Part shown: piece by piece, positions 39,001-46,166 of the stretch
How the letters are laid out: the number at the start of each line of letters is the position of its first letter
Position numbering within the stretch: position 1 is the stretch's first letter
From: Candidatus Tenderia electrophaga
Lineage (GTDB): Bacteria; Pseudomonadota; Gammaproteobacteria; Tenderiales; Tenderiaceae
DNA: 64,000 nucleotides
Direction of reading: 5' to 3'
Assembly (NCBI GenBank): GCA_001447805.1
Contig: CP013099.1
Span: 1,736,001-1,800,000, forward strand
Position numbers and translations under genes: made by a program
Notes under the pieces: model-generated
What the model saw: only the letters and a program-made list of their open reading frames with translations
Told to the model about the DNA's origin: nothing
The model's database searches: none

Positions 39001-39831
39001 CAGCGCCAAGCTCGCCTGGGGCAGATCGGGTCCCAAGGCTTGCAGGGGAAATAGCTCGGCCTTGATCTGGCCTTCCCAATGGGGCCGACGCAACAGATCG
39101 CGCAGGTTCAGCTCGGCGCGCGCGGAGATGGGTTGATGTAAAGCGTGACTCAAGTGTGTGCCATCGAGGTCGCCTTTGAGCGTCGCTTGGCCACGTGCGC
39201 GGCCCACCGGCGTGTGCTCCACCTGCCAATTGAAGCTTAGATCATGGCGATACATATCACTCAGTTCGGCGGTGCCGCGCGCTTCCAGCCGGGCGTTGAG
39301 GGCGGACAGCTGCAGGCGTTTAAGCTTAAGCTCATCCCAGTGCAAGGATGCGGCCAGGCCCAGGTGGTCGATGCTGATGGGGGGTTGCTCGGGACGCCGG
39401 ATTTGAATCTGATGCAGCTCGAGCCTGGCAAGGGCGACGCTGACGGGAACGGCGATACGTGGCAGCGCGGTGACGCTGTTCGCACCGGATGGCTGCGCAG
39501 CGGGCAGGTCCACGGTGAGTCGTTGAGCGGAGATGTCGCTGAAACGCAGTTGTCCCACCAGCAGGGCGCTGGGACTCCAGTCCAAATGCAGTTGTTCGAT
39601 CTCCACCGCCATGCCGTCGTCCTGGCGATAACTGAGCGTGGCGATGTCCACCGGCCCACTGAGACGGCCGCGCAGTTGTTCCAATTGCAGGTCGCCGGGC
39701 AGATAGGGATGTGCCTGTTCGACTGTCCAGCGCAGGCCTGATTCGGTGTTGAGGATCCAGGTCAGGAAAAGTAACAGGCCGAATAACAGCATCAACAGCG
39801 CGGCACGTAGGATGTTGAACCAGCGCTTCAT
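36088..39831 (-). CDS. tamB: Translocation and assembly module subunit TamB (AsmA-like, DUF490)
   Basis: Large inner-membrane-anchored periplasmic protein working with TamA; it bridges the envelope and is implicated in phospholipid transport and autotransporter assembly. An N-terminal membrane anchor (AALLMLLFGLLLFLTWILN) is followed by a very long repetitive beta-rich region. The conserved C-terminal DUF490/TamB domain includes SSPLNNPGLDLRAVRRVQDV and ALAYLLLGRPLEEGASSDGS. 1247 residues against 1259 in E. coli. It begins 4 nt inside the tamA end, so the two are translationally coupled. Confidence 0.95.
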   Translation of the reverse strand: MKRWFNILRAALLMLLFGLLLFLTWILNTESGLRWTVEQAHPYLPGDLQLEQLRGRLSGPVDIATLSYRQDDGMAVEIEQLHLDWSPSALLVGQLRFSDISAQRLTVDLPAAQPSGANSVTALPRIAVPVSVALARLELHQIQIRRPEQPPISIDHLGLAASLHWDELKLKRLQLSALNARLEARGTAELSDMYRHDLSFNWQVEHTPVGRARGQATLKGDLDGTHLSHALHQPISARAELNLRDLLRRPHWEGQIKAELFPLQALGPDLPQASLALDTRIQGDLQQQTLEGGFRSRSEQWSDIDAEFLLTASPDRIQVDQLLLQSPDGRRRASLHGELQPQSKQGEFALAWHGIGWPLQGESQISSAHGSAYIKGGLEDYQWSLAGDLSSPYWNDSHLRGIGTGTLTGLDIIEARLLTLDGGITGPVKLDWAEGFSWQTTLTARGLDPGQRLAQLPGRINFKIDSEGDTQGGLSASLAIKQFDGRLQQRPVQLSGSLDWQGDTLSLHQLEFRSAESVVKAHGAIGAQLQLDWQLVSPQLSQLHPDMKGSLSASGTLRGARATPLLQLQLSGQSLAWRNYAIGSIKANGEADLFRWQQVALQARAEQLELAGQTLQSIAVDLNNERGRQQLALQITHADAAIELHATGTLRQHTWHGQVHDVRITSPQFGDWAQRQAVELRLSEQQVVLQRMCLDSDAAHACLHIDYARQTWNAKLESTNFPLAVFSPLLKERMALSGEADFTLQASLNKQQQLRADGQVQLHPGSVDVRMLDNEMEHWDYQGGQANLSLNQDGLQASLQLTVTARDSLSVKAELPRFNALEFNPDTQPLKASASLKLDQLDLLQGMIYEARDIRGLLTVEASARGTLGAPQVSGRLALEDGAMDIPRLGLHIKNINLKAEGNDRKLNYQLDAESGDGHVQARGETQLQPEAGWPTRIDISGKDLEVSSIPEARIDVSPELSIHIKGRRIDVEGTVRVPYAKLQPTDISNAKLPSDDVRIEGAQSAPEEDWKIYSNIRLILSERVFLNGFGFEGRITGNVVLKSEPGKPTIGVGELSVVEGQYSAYGQRLEIVRGRLLFASSPLNNPGLDLRAVRRVQDVTAGVSVSGTLRNPKFDVFSNPAMGQTDALAYLLLGRPLEEGASSDGSLVAGAALALGLKGGDFLARKIGDRFGLDEVRVETSQSGQEASLLMGRYLSPDLYISYGVGLIDAVNTLRLRYEITDSWQLIAESGAEQSADLLYTFERGE

Positions 39832-41600
39832 AGATCCGGCCCCACGTTAATATGAATACGCCAAGGTTCGCCCGGCTGACTCAGGGCCGACGCCAGGTCA
39901 AGGCGCACGGGGCCGATGGGTGTTTGCCAGCGCAGGCCGAAGCCGGCGCCGTATTCCAATGGGTCATTCATGTTGTTGATGGCATTGCCCTGGTCATAAA
40001 ACACTGCCACCGCCCAATTTTTATTCAGACTGTGCTCCAGCTCTACGCTGCCGACCAGCAAATGTTTGCCGCCTACGACGCGGCCCTGATCATTGACGGG
40101 GCCGAGGGACTGGTAGGAGAAACCGCGTACGCTTTGGGAGCCGCCGGTAAAAAAGCGTACCGAGGCGGGCAGCTCATTGAACGCCTGCGTCCAGGTGCTG
40201 CCGGCCCTGCCGCGCAGGATAATCCGGTTGCTACCGAGGAAGGAGCGGATCAACTTGGCCGACAGTGTCGCCTGGGTAAAGTTGGTGTCGGACAGCACGG
40301 CGTCGCTGGCGCCGCGCACGCCCAGCTGCAGGCGCATGCCGTTGTCGACATCGGCGATGTCGTCGGCCCACACCCGACTCCAGTCGGCGCCAGGGATTAA
40401 CAGTTTGGAGCGACCGCTCTCGTCGGCGATGGTGAAGGTTTCGTCCTGATAGTTGAGCGACAGCACGCGGCGCCAGGGACCCGGCGTCTGCACCAGGCTG
40501 ACGCCGATGTTACGCACCAGGCTGTCGCTGGTGTCGGTGGTGGTGTCCACCACGGCGGCGTTAAAGGCGACCTCTTCGGTGGTGGGGTCGCCGATGGGGA
40601 TATGGTAATTCGCGCTGACGCTTTTGCTGATGCCTGAGACCTTGATTTCACTATCGAAACGGTGGCCATACCGATTGACACGCGGGATGGCCCAGCCCAG
40701 TTTGGCGCGTGCCTTGGTGTCGCTGCCGTAGCCGATGCCAATGGTGTACTTATGGCGTTTGCGCGGTGTCAGTTTGACGTTTACCGGCACTGCGTGTTGC
40801 GGATTGGTGCTGGTATCCGGCTCGATTTCGATGTCGTGAAAATAGTCGCTATTCGATAATGCCTGCTGCAGTGCGATCAGCTCGCTGACCCGATAGGGAT
40901 CGCCGCGCTCGAAGGGGATGAAACGGCGCAGGAAATCCTCTTCGAGCACGTCCTGGTTGAGGTGGATTTCACCGAAGTGATAGCGCGGTCCGCTATCGAA
41001 CTCCAGTTCGATGCTGGCATTGTATTGTTCCAAGTTGATGAGGATGCGTTGGCGAATAAACTTGCTTTCGAAAAACCCCAGCTCACTGGCACTCTGAACG
41101 ATGTCGGATTTGGCCGCTTCGTAGCGTACCTGATTCAGTACATCGCCGCGCTGCAGGGGAAAGTTGCTGAACTCCCGGCTCAGTTCGGGTGTGTCGCGGC
41201 CGTCTCCTCTTAACTCCACCGTGACGCTCGCCAGTCGCAGCGGTTCGCCGGGATCGATAACATATTCGGCGCGCCAGCTTTCCTCGCTGATACGGTCGAG
41301 CCGTGTGTCGATCTCGGCGCGGTAATAGCCGTAGGGTTTCAGGGCGGTACGGATCTCTTCCTTCGCTTTCTGGTGCAGGCGCTTGATACGGCCGGCGCTG
41401 AGCAGCGGATGGCCGCGCTGCTGCTGAATGCTCAGCAGCAACTGTACGTTGGTCAACAGCTCGTCCTCGACTCCCCGGATGTTGACATCGACATTAGGTG
41501 CAGCCAGCACCGGGACGCTGAGACAAAACAGCAACAGGCTGCACCACAGGTACTGGGTACGGCTGAATAAGGCGGATCGTGACTTATCTTCAAAAAGCAT
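39828..41600 (-). CDS. tamA: Translocation and assembly module subunit TamA (Omp85 family)
   Basis: Outer-membrane partner of TamB. 590 residues: a signal region (LWCSLLLFCLSVPVLAA), POTRA domains (about residues 35-270) and a C-terminal 16-strand barrel. The barrel has the L6 motif FTGGSQSVRGFSYQSLGP and ends GPVRLDLASALSQPGEPWRI. Family length is about 577 residues. First gene of tamA-tamB on the minus strand. Confidence 0.96.
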   Translation of the reverse strand: MLFEDKSRSALFSRTQYLWCSLLLFCLSVPVLAAPNVDVNIRGVEDELLTNVQLLLSIQQQRGHPLLSAGRIKRLHQKAKEEIRTALKPYGYYRAEIDTRLDRISEESWRAEYVIDPGEPLRLASVTVELRGDGRDTPELSREFSNFPLQRGDVLNQVRYEAAKSDIVQSASELGFFESKFIRQRILINLEQYNASIELEFDSGPRYHFGEIHLNQDVLEEDFLRRFIPFERGDPYRVSELIALQQALSNSDYFHDIEIEPDTSTNPQHAVPVNVKLTPRKRHKYTIGIGYGSDTKARAKLGWAIPRVNRYGHRFDSEIKVSGISKSVSANYHIPIGDPTTEEVAFNAAVVDTTTDTSDSLVRNIGVSLVQTPGPWRRVLSLNYQDETFTIADESGRSKLLIPGADWSRVWADDIADVDNGMRLQLGVRGASDAVLSDTNFTQATLSAKLIRSFLGSNRIILRGRAGSTWTQAFNELPASVRFFTGGSQSVRGFSYQSLGPVNDQGRVVGGKHLLVGSVELEHSLNKNWAVAVFYDQGNAINNMNDPLEYGAGFGLRWQTPIGPVRLDLASALSQPGEPWRIHINVGPDL

Positions 41601-41805
41601 TCTGGACAGGTAATAAGCGCCGGGTTAGTGGGTGAATTGGCCCGATTCGACAGCCCCCTTGTGCGCAGCTAAGGAATCGTTTTTTAACAAAATAATACCA
41701 TCGCCGGGGCGGCGCATTGATAATTGTTTGTCGGCCCGCGTCGCTGTCGACGAGGATGTGGAAACAGGTGAGGAGGGGGGGGATGAACGGGACAGGCAGA
41801 CCTGA

Positions 41806-41831
41806 CCCTGAGTGAGGATATTCACTCAGGG
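41806..41831. terminator. Strong hairpin downstream of the DUF2892 gene
   Basis: CCCTGAGTGA (41806-41815) pairs perfectly with TCACTCAGGG (41822-41831) over a 6-nt loop (GGATAT). It lies 25 bp after the stop of the minus-strand DUF2892 gene and about 200 bp before tamA. No U-run follows on the minus strand, so intrinsic termination is uncertain. It could be an mRNA 3' stabiliser or a protein-binding site. Confidence 0.5.
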
Positions 41832-41855
41832 GATGCGCGCCACACTCGGGTGGTG

Positions 41856-42239
41856 TTACTTGCCTGTCTTGGTTTTACTGCTCACGGCGCTGTTATCGCG
41901 CTCACTGCCGGGTACGCTGCAGTCATAACCGTCGCGGCAGTGGACGTCCTTGCCGATGGCGGATTCGACCTCGTAGGGAAAGGTACCGCATTGATTGTGG
42001 CTTGATGTGTCACAGGACTTGACATGGCTGGCGGCATAGAACGGGTCCCAGCCCAACATACCGGTGAGCAGGGGATAAAGCGCGACAAGTGGCAGATAGG
42101 CATACCAGCCCAGTGTGACGCCCCGGTACAGGTCGAGAAACACAATCCCCACCAGGGCTAAGCCGATCAGGGTACGAACCACTCGATCCAGCCAGCCGAC
42201 ATTCTGTATTGCGCCCAGGTTTTTGTAGGCGAGTTGCAT
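41856..42239 (-). CDS. DUF2892 (YgaP-like) inner-membrane protein with Cys-rich tail
   Basis: 127 residues from the ATG at 42239. The N-terminal NVGWLDRVVRTLIGLALVG and two membrane segments are the DUF2892 pattern, with GMLGWDPFYAASHV after the second. A hydrophilic tail adds four cysteines (KSCDTSSHNQCGTF, VHCRDGYDC), more than the domain needs. The start is fixed by an extreme Shine-Dalgarno (AAAGGAGGTGAT, 42244-42255). It is downstream of and codirectional with the Crp/Fnr regulator, with an inverted repeat between them. Function unknown; DUF2892 proteins often accompany rhodanese or redox genes. Confidence 0.8.
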   Translation of the reverse strand: MQLAYKNLGAIQNVGWLDRVVRTLIGLALVGIVFLDLYRGVTLGWYAYLPLVALYPLLTGMLGWDPFYAASHVKSCDTSSHNQCGTFPYEVESAIGKDVHCRDGYDCSVPGSERDNSAVSSKTKTGK

Positions 42240-42243
42240 GGTA

Positions 42244-42255
42244 ATCACCTCCTTT
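42244..42255 (-). promoter_or_regulatory. Very strong ribosome binding site of the DUF2892 gene
   Basis: On the minus strand AAAGGAGGTGAT is a 12-base match to the complement of the usual 16S 3' end. GGAGG lies 8 nt before the ATG at 42239. It rules out the longer reading that starts at 42260. Confidence 0.85.
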
Positions 42256-42307
42256 GGCATTGCAGTTGGTTACAGGTATTAATATAGAAACTATGGCTGA
42301 GAATATC

Positions 42308-42322
42308 TGTGACAAACTCACA
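42308..42322. promoter_or_regulatory. CRP-like inverted repeat TGTGA-N5-TCACA
   Basis: A perfect dyad, TGTGA-CAAAC-TCACA, lies between the Crp/Fnr-type regulator gene and DUF2892, about 70-85 bp upstream of the latter's start codon. Canonical CRP sites have a 6-bp spacer, so this may be the site of the local regulator or of CRP with altered spacing. Binding is inferred. Confidence 0.5.
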
Positions 42323-42347
42323 TATAAAAGGCATCTTTTAGTGTGGC

Positions 42348-43013
42348 TTAGATGGCGCCGAGGGCCGCGCGATCGGTGATTTCGATACTGCCGCGATGCA
42401 GTTTCAGCCAGCCGTTGCGTTCGAATTCCTTGAGTAAGCGGCTGATGACTTCACGTGCGGTACCGAGCTCGGTGGCCACAGCCTGATGGGTCGTTTGCAA
42501 GCGCGGCTGTTGCCGGGTGCATTCGAGTAGAAATTGCGCCAGACGATGATCCAGATGGCCGAAGGCCACCTCCTCAACTAGTGTCACCAGCTCGCTCATG
42601 GCGTCGTCGATAGAACTGTAAATCGCATTACGCAGCTGCGGGCTTTTTTCCAGCAACTGTTTGAATGCCGCCTTGGGAATTGTGAGCAGTTCCACCTCGG
42701 TTTCGCTAAAGGCCTCGGCGGGATAGCGCTGGCCGCCCAACAAACAGCTGTTGGTGAGTTTGCAGCTTTGTCCGGGAAGGACGTGATACAGCACAATTTC
42801 GTGGCCGTTGTCGGTGAGTTTTTGTACCCGCATGCTGCCTTTTAATAGCAGTAGAAACCCCGCGCAGCTTTCACCTTCATAAAACAGCCGCGTGCCGGCG
42901 GGAAAATGCTGCACCTGCACCTGCTTGACCAACCAGTCTCGGTCTTTGGCATCAAGTTGTTGCAGGGCGGGGAAAGATTCAAACACAGTCGAACGACTGG
43001 TCAGCATAGCCAT
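42348..43013 (-). CDS. Crp/Fnr-family transcriptional regulator
   Basis: 221 residues. The N-terminal cyclic-nucleotide-binding-like domain (about 20-135) includes PAGTRLFYEGESCAGFLLLL and LLGGQRYPAEAFSETEVELL. A dimer helix and a C-terminal winged HTH follow, with recognition region VATELGTAREVISRLLKEFE. The N-terminal cysteine cluster of FNR is absent, so it is not an Fe-S oxygen sensor of that type. Effector unknown. It is probably autoregulatory and/or controls the DUF2892 gene through the dyad at 42308-42322. Confidence 0.88.
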   Translation of the reverse strand: MAMLTSRSTVFESFPALQQLDAKDRDWLVKQVQVQHFPAGTRLFYEGESCAGFLLLLKGSMRVQKLTDNGHEIVLYHVLPGQSCKLTNSCLLGGQRYPAEAFSETEVELLTIPKAAFKQLLEKSPQLRNAIYSSIDDAMSELVTLVEEVAFGHLDHRLAQFLLECTRQQPRLQTTHQAVATELGTAREVISRLLKEFERNGWLKLHRGSIEITDRAALGAI

Positions 43014-43181
43014 ATCTCCCGGTCATACAGTTTAATCGGTTGCTTGGGCCTGCCCGTTGCCCGGGTGTAGTCAACGGGATGGCGCGGGTATAAATCTTTG
43101 ATCAGAACATGCTTAAGTATAGGCCCCCCTGTCAGGGATTGACATGGGTACGACTGCGGCCTGCGCCGTTACAGGGCATTA

Positions 43182-43209
43182 TTGCTTCAACTAGGGTTAG
43201 TAATATACT
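43182..43209 (+). promoter_or_regulatory. Candidate promoter for the DUF211 gene
   Basis: TTGCTT (43182-43187), a 16-bp spacer and TATACT (43204-43209) lie 31 bp upstream of the DUF211 ATG, in the 227-bp divergent gap to the Crp/Fnr gene. Sequence match only. Confidence 0.45.
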
Positions 43210-43240
43210 GAATTCAGAACTCTTATAACGGGATCAAACA

Positions 43241-43516
43241 ATGGCCATAGTCACGCGAGTTGTACTGGATGTGCTCAAACCCCACCGCCCCAACGCCCTG
43301 GAATTTGCCAGCCAGTTGGCCGATCTGGACCCCGGCTATCAGGTCAATCTGGTGGTGCAGGAGGTGGACGACAAGACTCAGAGCCTGATCCTCAGCATCA
43401 GCGGCGCAAAGCTGGATTTTGACGAAATCAGTCGCAATATCACCACCATGGGCGGGTCGGTGCACAGTATCGACGAAGTGGATGTGCGCGGCGGGGGCGC
43501 CGAGGCGGCGCCTTAA
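43241..43516 (+). CDS. DUF211 domain protein
   Basis: 91 residues, the usual size of DUF211 proteins, small ferredoxin-like folds best known from archaea. It opens AIVTRVVLDVLKPHRPNALE and continues EFASQLADLDPGYQVNLVVQ and TMGGSVHSIDEVDV. No signal or membrane segment, so cytoplasmic. The next gene, 19 bp on, encodes a VIT1-like membrane protein, suggesting that the small protein serves or regulates it. Molecular function not established to my knowledge. Confidence 0.8.
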   Translation: MAIVTRVVLDVLKPHRPNALEFASQLADLDPGYQVNLVVQEVDDKTQSLILSISGAKLDFDEISRNITTMGGSVHSIDEVDVRGGGAEAAP

Positions 43517-43535
43517 TCAACCCGAGGCCGCATTC

Positions 43536-44129
43536 ATGTTCGCCAGGCTTCGTTATCTCGTCGAACTCAGTCATGCCCACCGCATCGCGCGGCGCTACTT
43601 CGTTACCAACGGGTTTGACGGCGTGTTGGCCATGCTCGGCCTGTTGATGGGATTTCGGGTGACCGGCTCCAGCCCCGTGGAGGTGATGGTCGGCGCCTGT
43701 CTCGGCACCGCCGTGGCGCTGCTGATGAGCGGACTGACCAGCGCCTATATCAGCGAATCGGCCGAGAAGGCACACGAACTGCGCGAGTTGGAAAAATCCA
43801 TGGTGACCTCGCTGGACGACAGCGCCCATGCCGAGGCGGCGCGGCTGATGCCCTGGCTGATCGCCCTGGTCAACGGCCTGTCGCCGTTGTTGCTGGCGCT
43901 GCTCATCCTGCTGCCGCTGTTGCTGGCACAGCGGCAAATTTGGCCGTCTGCCCTGCCGGTGCTCGACAGCGCCATTGTCATCGCCGTCTTGCTGTCATTT
44001 TTGTTGGGCGTGTTTCTGGGCCGCTTGAGCGGTCGCTTTTGGCTGTGGACCGGCGCCCGTGCGCTGCTGATCGCCGTGGTCACCGCCGCGCTTATCTTGC
44101 TGCTGAACCAGTTTCTGGAAAGCCCGTGA
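43536..44129 (+). CDS. VIT1/CCC1-like integral membrane protein
   Basis: 197 residues from ATG 43536; longer readings overlap DUF211 and lack similarity. The N-terminus RIARRYFVTNGFDGVLAMLG followed by GFRVTGSSPVEVMVGACLGT resembles the first helices of VIT1/CCC1 iron/manganese transporters. EKAHELRELEKSMVTSLDD forms a cytoplasmic loop, followed by three more hydrophobic segments ending near the C-terminus. It fits the short TIGR00267-type relatives that pair with DUF211. A metal transport role is inferred from the fold; the ion is unknown. Confidence 0.7.
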   Translation: MFARLRYLVELSHAHRIARRYFVTNGFDGVLAMLGLLMGFRVTGSSPVEVMVGACLGTAVALLMSGLTSAYISESAEKAHELRELEKSMVTSLDDSAHAEAARLMPWLIALVNGLSPLLLALLILLPLLLAQRQIWPSALPVLDSAIVIAVLLSFLLGVFLGRLSGRFWLWTGARALLIAVVTAALILLLNQFLESP

Positions 44130-44144
44130 GCGAAGCGGCCTGGC

Positions 44145-44598
44145 ATACGGCCGCCGCGGCCGCCCGATGAAAGCATCTTCGCCGGTTGGAGGCGGCAGCA
44201 CCTGGTGTGGGTCGGATTGTTAATCGGCGCGGTCTCGCTGGCGGCTCAGGCATGGGCCTATGAACGCGGGACGCACTGGCGGACTCTGGTGTTGACCGTA
44301 CTCACCTTTTTGTCAGCTGGCCCATGTGATGGTGATCCGTTCCGAGACGCAGTCGTTGTGGCGGCAAGGGGTGTTGTCCAATCTGCCATTGCTTGGGGCT
44401 GTGGTGTTGCAGTTGGCGGTGACTTACGTGCCGGGGTTGAATACGATCTTTAAGACCGAGGCGTTGAGTTTGTTTGAGTTGGGCGCCTGTTTTGTATTGC
44501 CGTTGATTGTGTTTGGGGCAGTTGAAATTGAGAAGATGTTGCGGCGGGCGCGGACGAATCTATTCGTCGTGAATTTATATTTTCCCCCTATTCCGTGA
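44145..44598 (+). pseudogene. C-terminal remnant of a cation-transporting P-type ATPase, frameshifted
   Basis: Two frames together read as the last membrane helices of a Ca2+-type P-ATPase: RPPRPPDESIFAGWRRQHLV, WVGLLIGAVSLAAQAWAYERG, then after a +1 shift QLAHVMVIRSETQSLWRQGV, LPLLGAVVLQLAVTYVPGLN and FGAVEIEKMLRR. The shift lies at the T5 run 44307-44311; dropping one T restores TFCQLAHV. All upstream domains (actuator, phosphorylation, nucleotide-binding) are missing. It is not a copy of the intact ATPase at 60774-63482, whose C-terminus differs. It begins 15 bp after the VIT1-like stop. Confidence 0.8.
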
Positions 44599-44821
44599 TT
44601 TGAGTCGTGGTTTTTTTCCTCTGTCGACTTCCAGTTTTGATGATGGAGGCATTGACTTAACTGCTAAATGTTTGAGACATACGAACCAATTTCTACGTAT
44701 TATTGTTCTATTCCATTCATTAGTAGTAGTGAGTATTGATTTAATTGTGTTCTGTGGCCACATTAGGATGTGGCGCGAATATCGAATTTAATAACGTTCT
44801 GAAAATCCATGAGCAAAGGGG
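44599..44821. other. AT-rich spacer before the globin-coupled cyclase
   Basis: Markedly AT-rich compared with the surrounding genome and matching the composition of the following cyclase gene. No gene, terminator or clear repeat seen. Probably part of the same acquired segment. Confidence 0.4.
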
Positions 44822-45982
44822 GTGCTTATCAAACAAACAGAGAAAACGCTGCTTGAGCAGATGCAGATTGGTGATTTTGAGATTGAACAGCGCAAAACTC
44901 TTTTTTCTTTAACGGACGCCAACATTGCAGCGCTCAAGTCAGCAAAACCAATAATCGACGCTAATATTGACGATTTAGTGTCTAAATTTTATGAGCTGCA
45001 AACGAGCATTCCAGAAATTTCATTGCTGATTGGAGATGCGGACACCTTAAACCGTTTGCGTCATGCTCAACGAAAGTACGTAGTTGATCTGTTTTATGGT
45101 TTATATGATCTTGAATATGTAAACAATCGCCTTCGGATCGGGCTGGTACACAAGCGAATCGGTGTTGAGCCGAAACTCTATCTTTCAGCGATGTATGCAC
45201 TCAAGAGATTGCTGTATGACTTGCTGACTCAAGAGATACAAGACCTAGGGCAACGGGAAGAAGTGCTTGCGGCACTTGAAAAGCTATTATTGTTTGACAT
45301 AAGTCTTGTGTTTGATACTTACATCAGGAGTCTGCTTTCTGAAATTGAGATTTCGAAAGAGAAATCCGATCAATATGCACAAGATCTAGAATACAAGATA
45401 AAAGAACGCACCCGCCAACTTGAGCATTTGTCTCGTACAGACCCATTGACAGGCTTGTTAAATATGCGACACCTGGTGGATATTCTCACCGGGACTTTGC
45501 GAGCGGCTCAGCGACGCGCTGAGCCTGTGAGCCTTGTGTATATCGATATTGATGATTTTAAAGCGCTCAACGATACGCGCGGTCATCAATATGGCGACGA
45601 AGTGCTCAGGATTTTAGGCGCGTCCATCGCAAAGGTTTCTCGCAAAGAAGATAGTTGTTTTCGCTATGGTGGCGATGAGTTTTGTATTATTTTGCCGAAT
45701 TGCACGGAAGACGCGGCGTTGGAATTATATAAACTGCGTCTCAGTGAGGAAGTGTTGGATAAATCGAAGGAAATCGTATTAAGTATCGGTATTGTTCAGA
45801 CAGGTCCGTTGGAGTATTTGGAGCCGGAAGCGTTAATCAGGAAAGCCGACAGACGAATGTACAAGGCAAAGCAGGCAAAAAAATCCAGGTTAAAAAATAC
45901 GGATATGAACACCTTGCGTTATGACCCTTCCGGCTCTTCATCAAAGGAATATAATGACAACAAGGTGCGGGATAAAAAATAA
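44822..45982 (+). CDS. Globin-coupled sensor diguanylate cyclase (DosC-like)
   Basis: 386 residues. The N-terminal heme-globin sensor domain (about 15-170) has the proximal histidine at residue 110 in RIGLVHKRIGVEPKLYLSAM. A linker coiled coil follows, then a GGDEF domain with RTDPLTGLLNMRHL, YIDIDDFKALNDTRGHQYGD and intact active-site RYGGDEFCIILPN. It should make c-di-GMP in response to O2 or another heme ligand. The start is GTG 44822; ATG 44861 is an alternative. The gene is AT-rich and uses codons unlike its neighbours, a sign of transfer. The tail is charged and unconserved. Confidence 0.9.
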   Translation: MLIKQTEKTLLEQMQIGDFEIEQRKTLFSLTDANIAALKSAKPIIDANIDDLVSKFYELQTSIPEISLLIGDADTLNRLRHAQRKYVVDLFYGLYDLEYVNNRLRIGLVHKRIGVEPKLYLSAMYALKRLLYDLLTQEIQDLGQREEVLAALEKLLLFDISLVFDTYIRSLLSEIEISKEKSDQYAQDLEYKIKERTRQLEHLSRTDPLTGLLNMRHLVDILTGTLRAAQRRAEPVSLVYIDIDDFKALNDTRGHQYGDEVLRILGASIAKVSRKEDSCFRYGGDEFCIILPNCTEDAALELYKLRLSEEVLDKSKEIVLSIGIVQTGPLEYLEPEALIRKADRRMYKAKQAKKSRLKNTDMNTLRYDPSGSSSKEYNDNKVRDKK

Positions 45983-46166
45983 AGGGGGGACGGCTTAGCC
46001 GATAACTTCAATTTGGCCATTGACGGCTCGAGTAAAGCCAGCGGCCCTGACATGCCCTTTAACCTTCGTTATAGGACCTCTAGTCAAACCCGGTCATAAT
46101 CGCTCACGAGTGAGGATTTATCCTCAGCTGGATGCGTATCCACGCTCATGGAAAGGATTAATGAGG

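Noticed and set aside
37486-39741. Plus-strand open frames inside tamB
   Set aside because: tamB reads through the whole region on the minus strand with the expected length and C-terminal domain.
44600-44791. Small open frames of about 60 codons on both strands before the globin-coupled cyclase
   Set aside because: AT-rich, no ribosome site, no recognisable family; likely chance.
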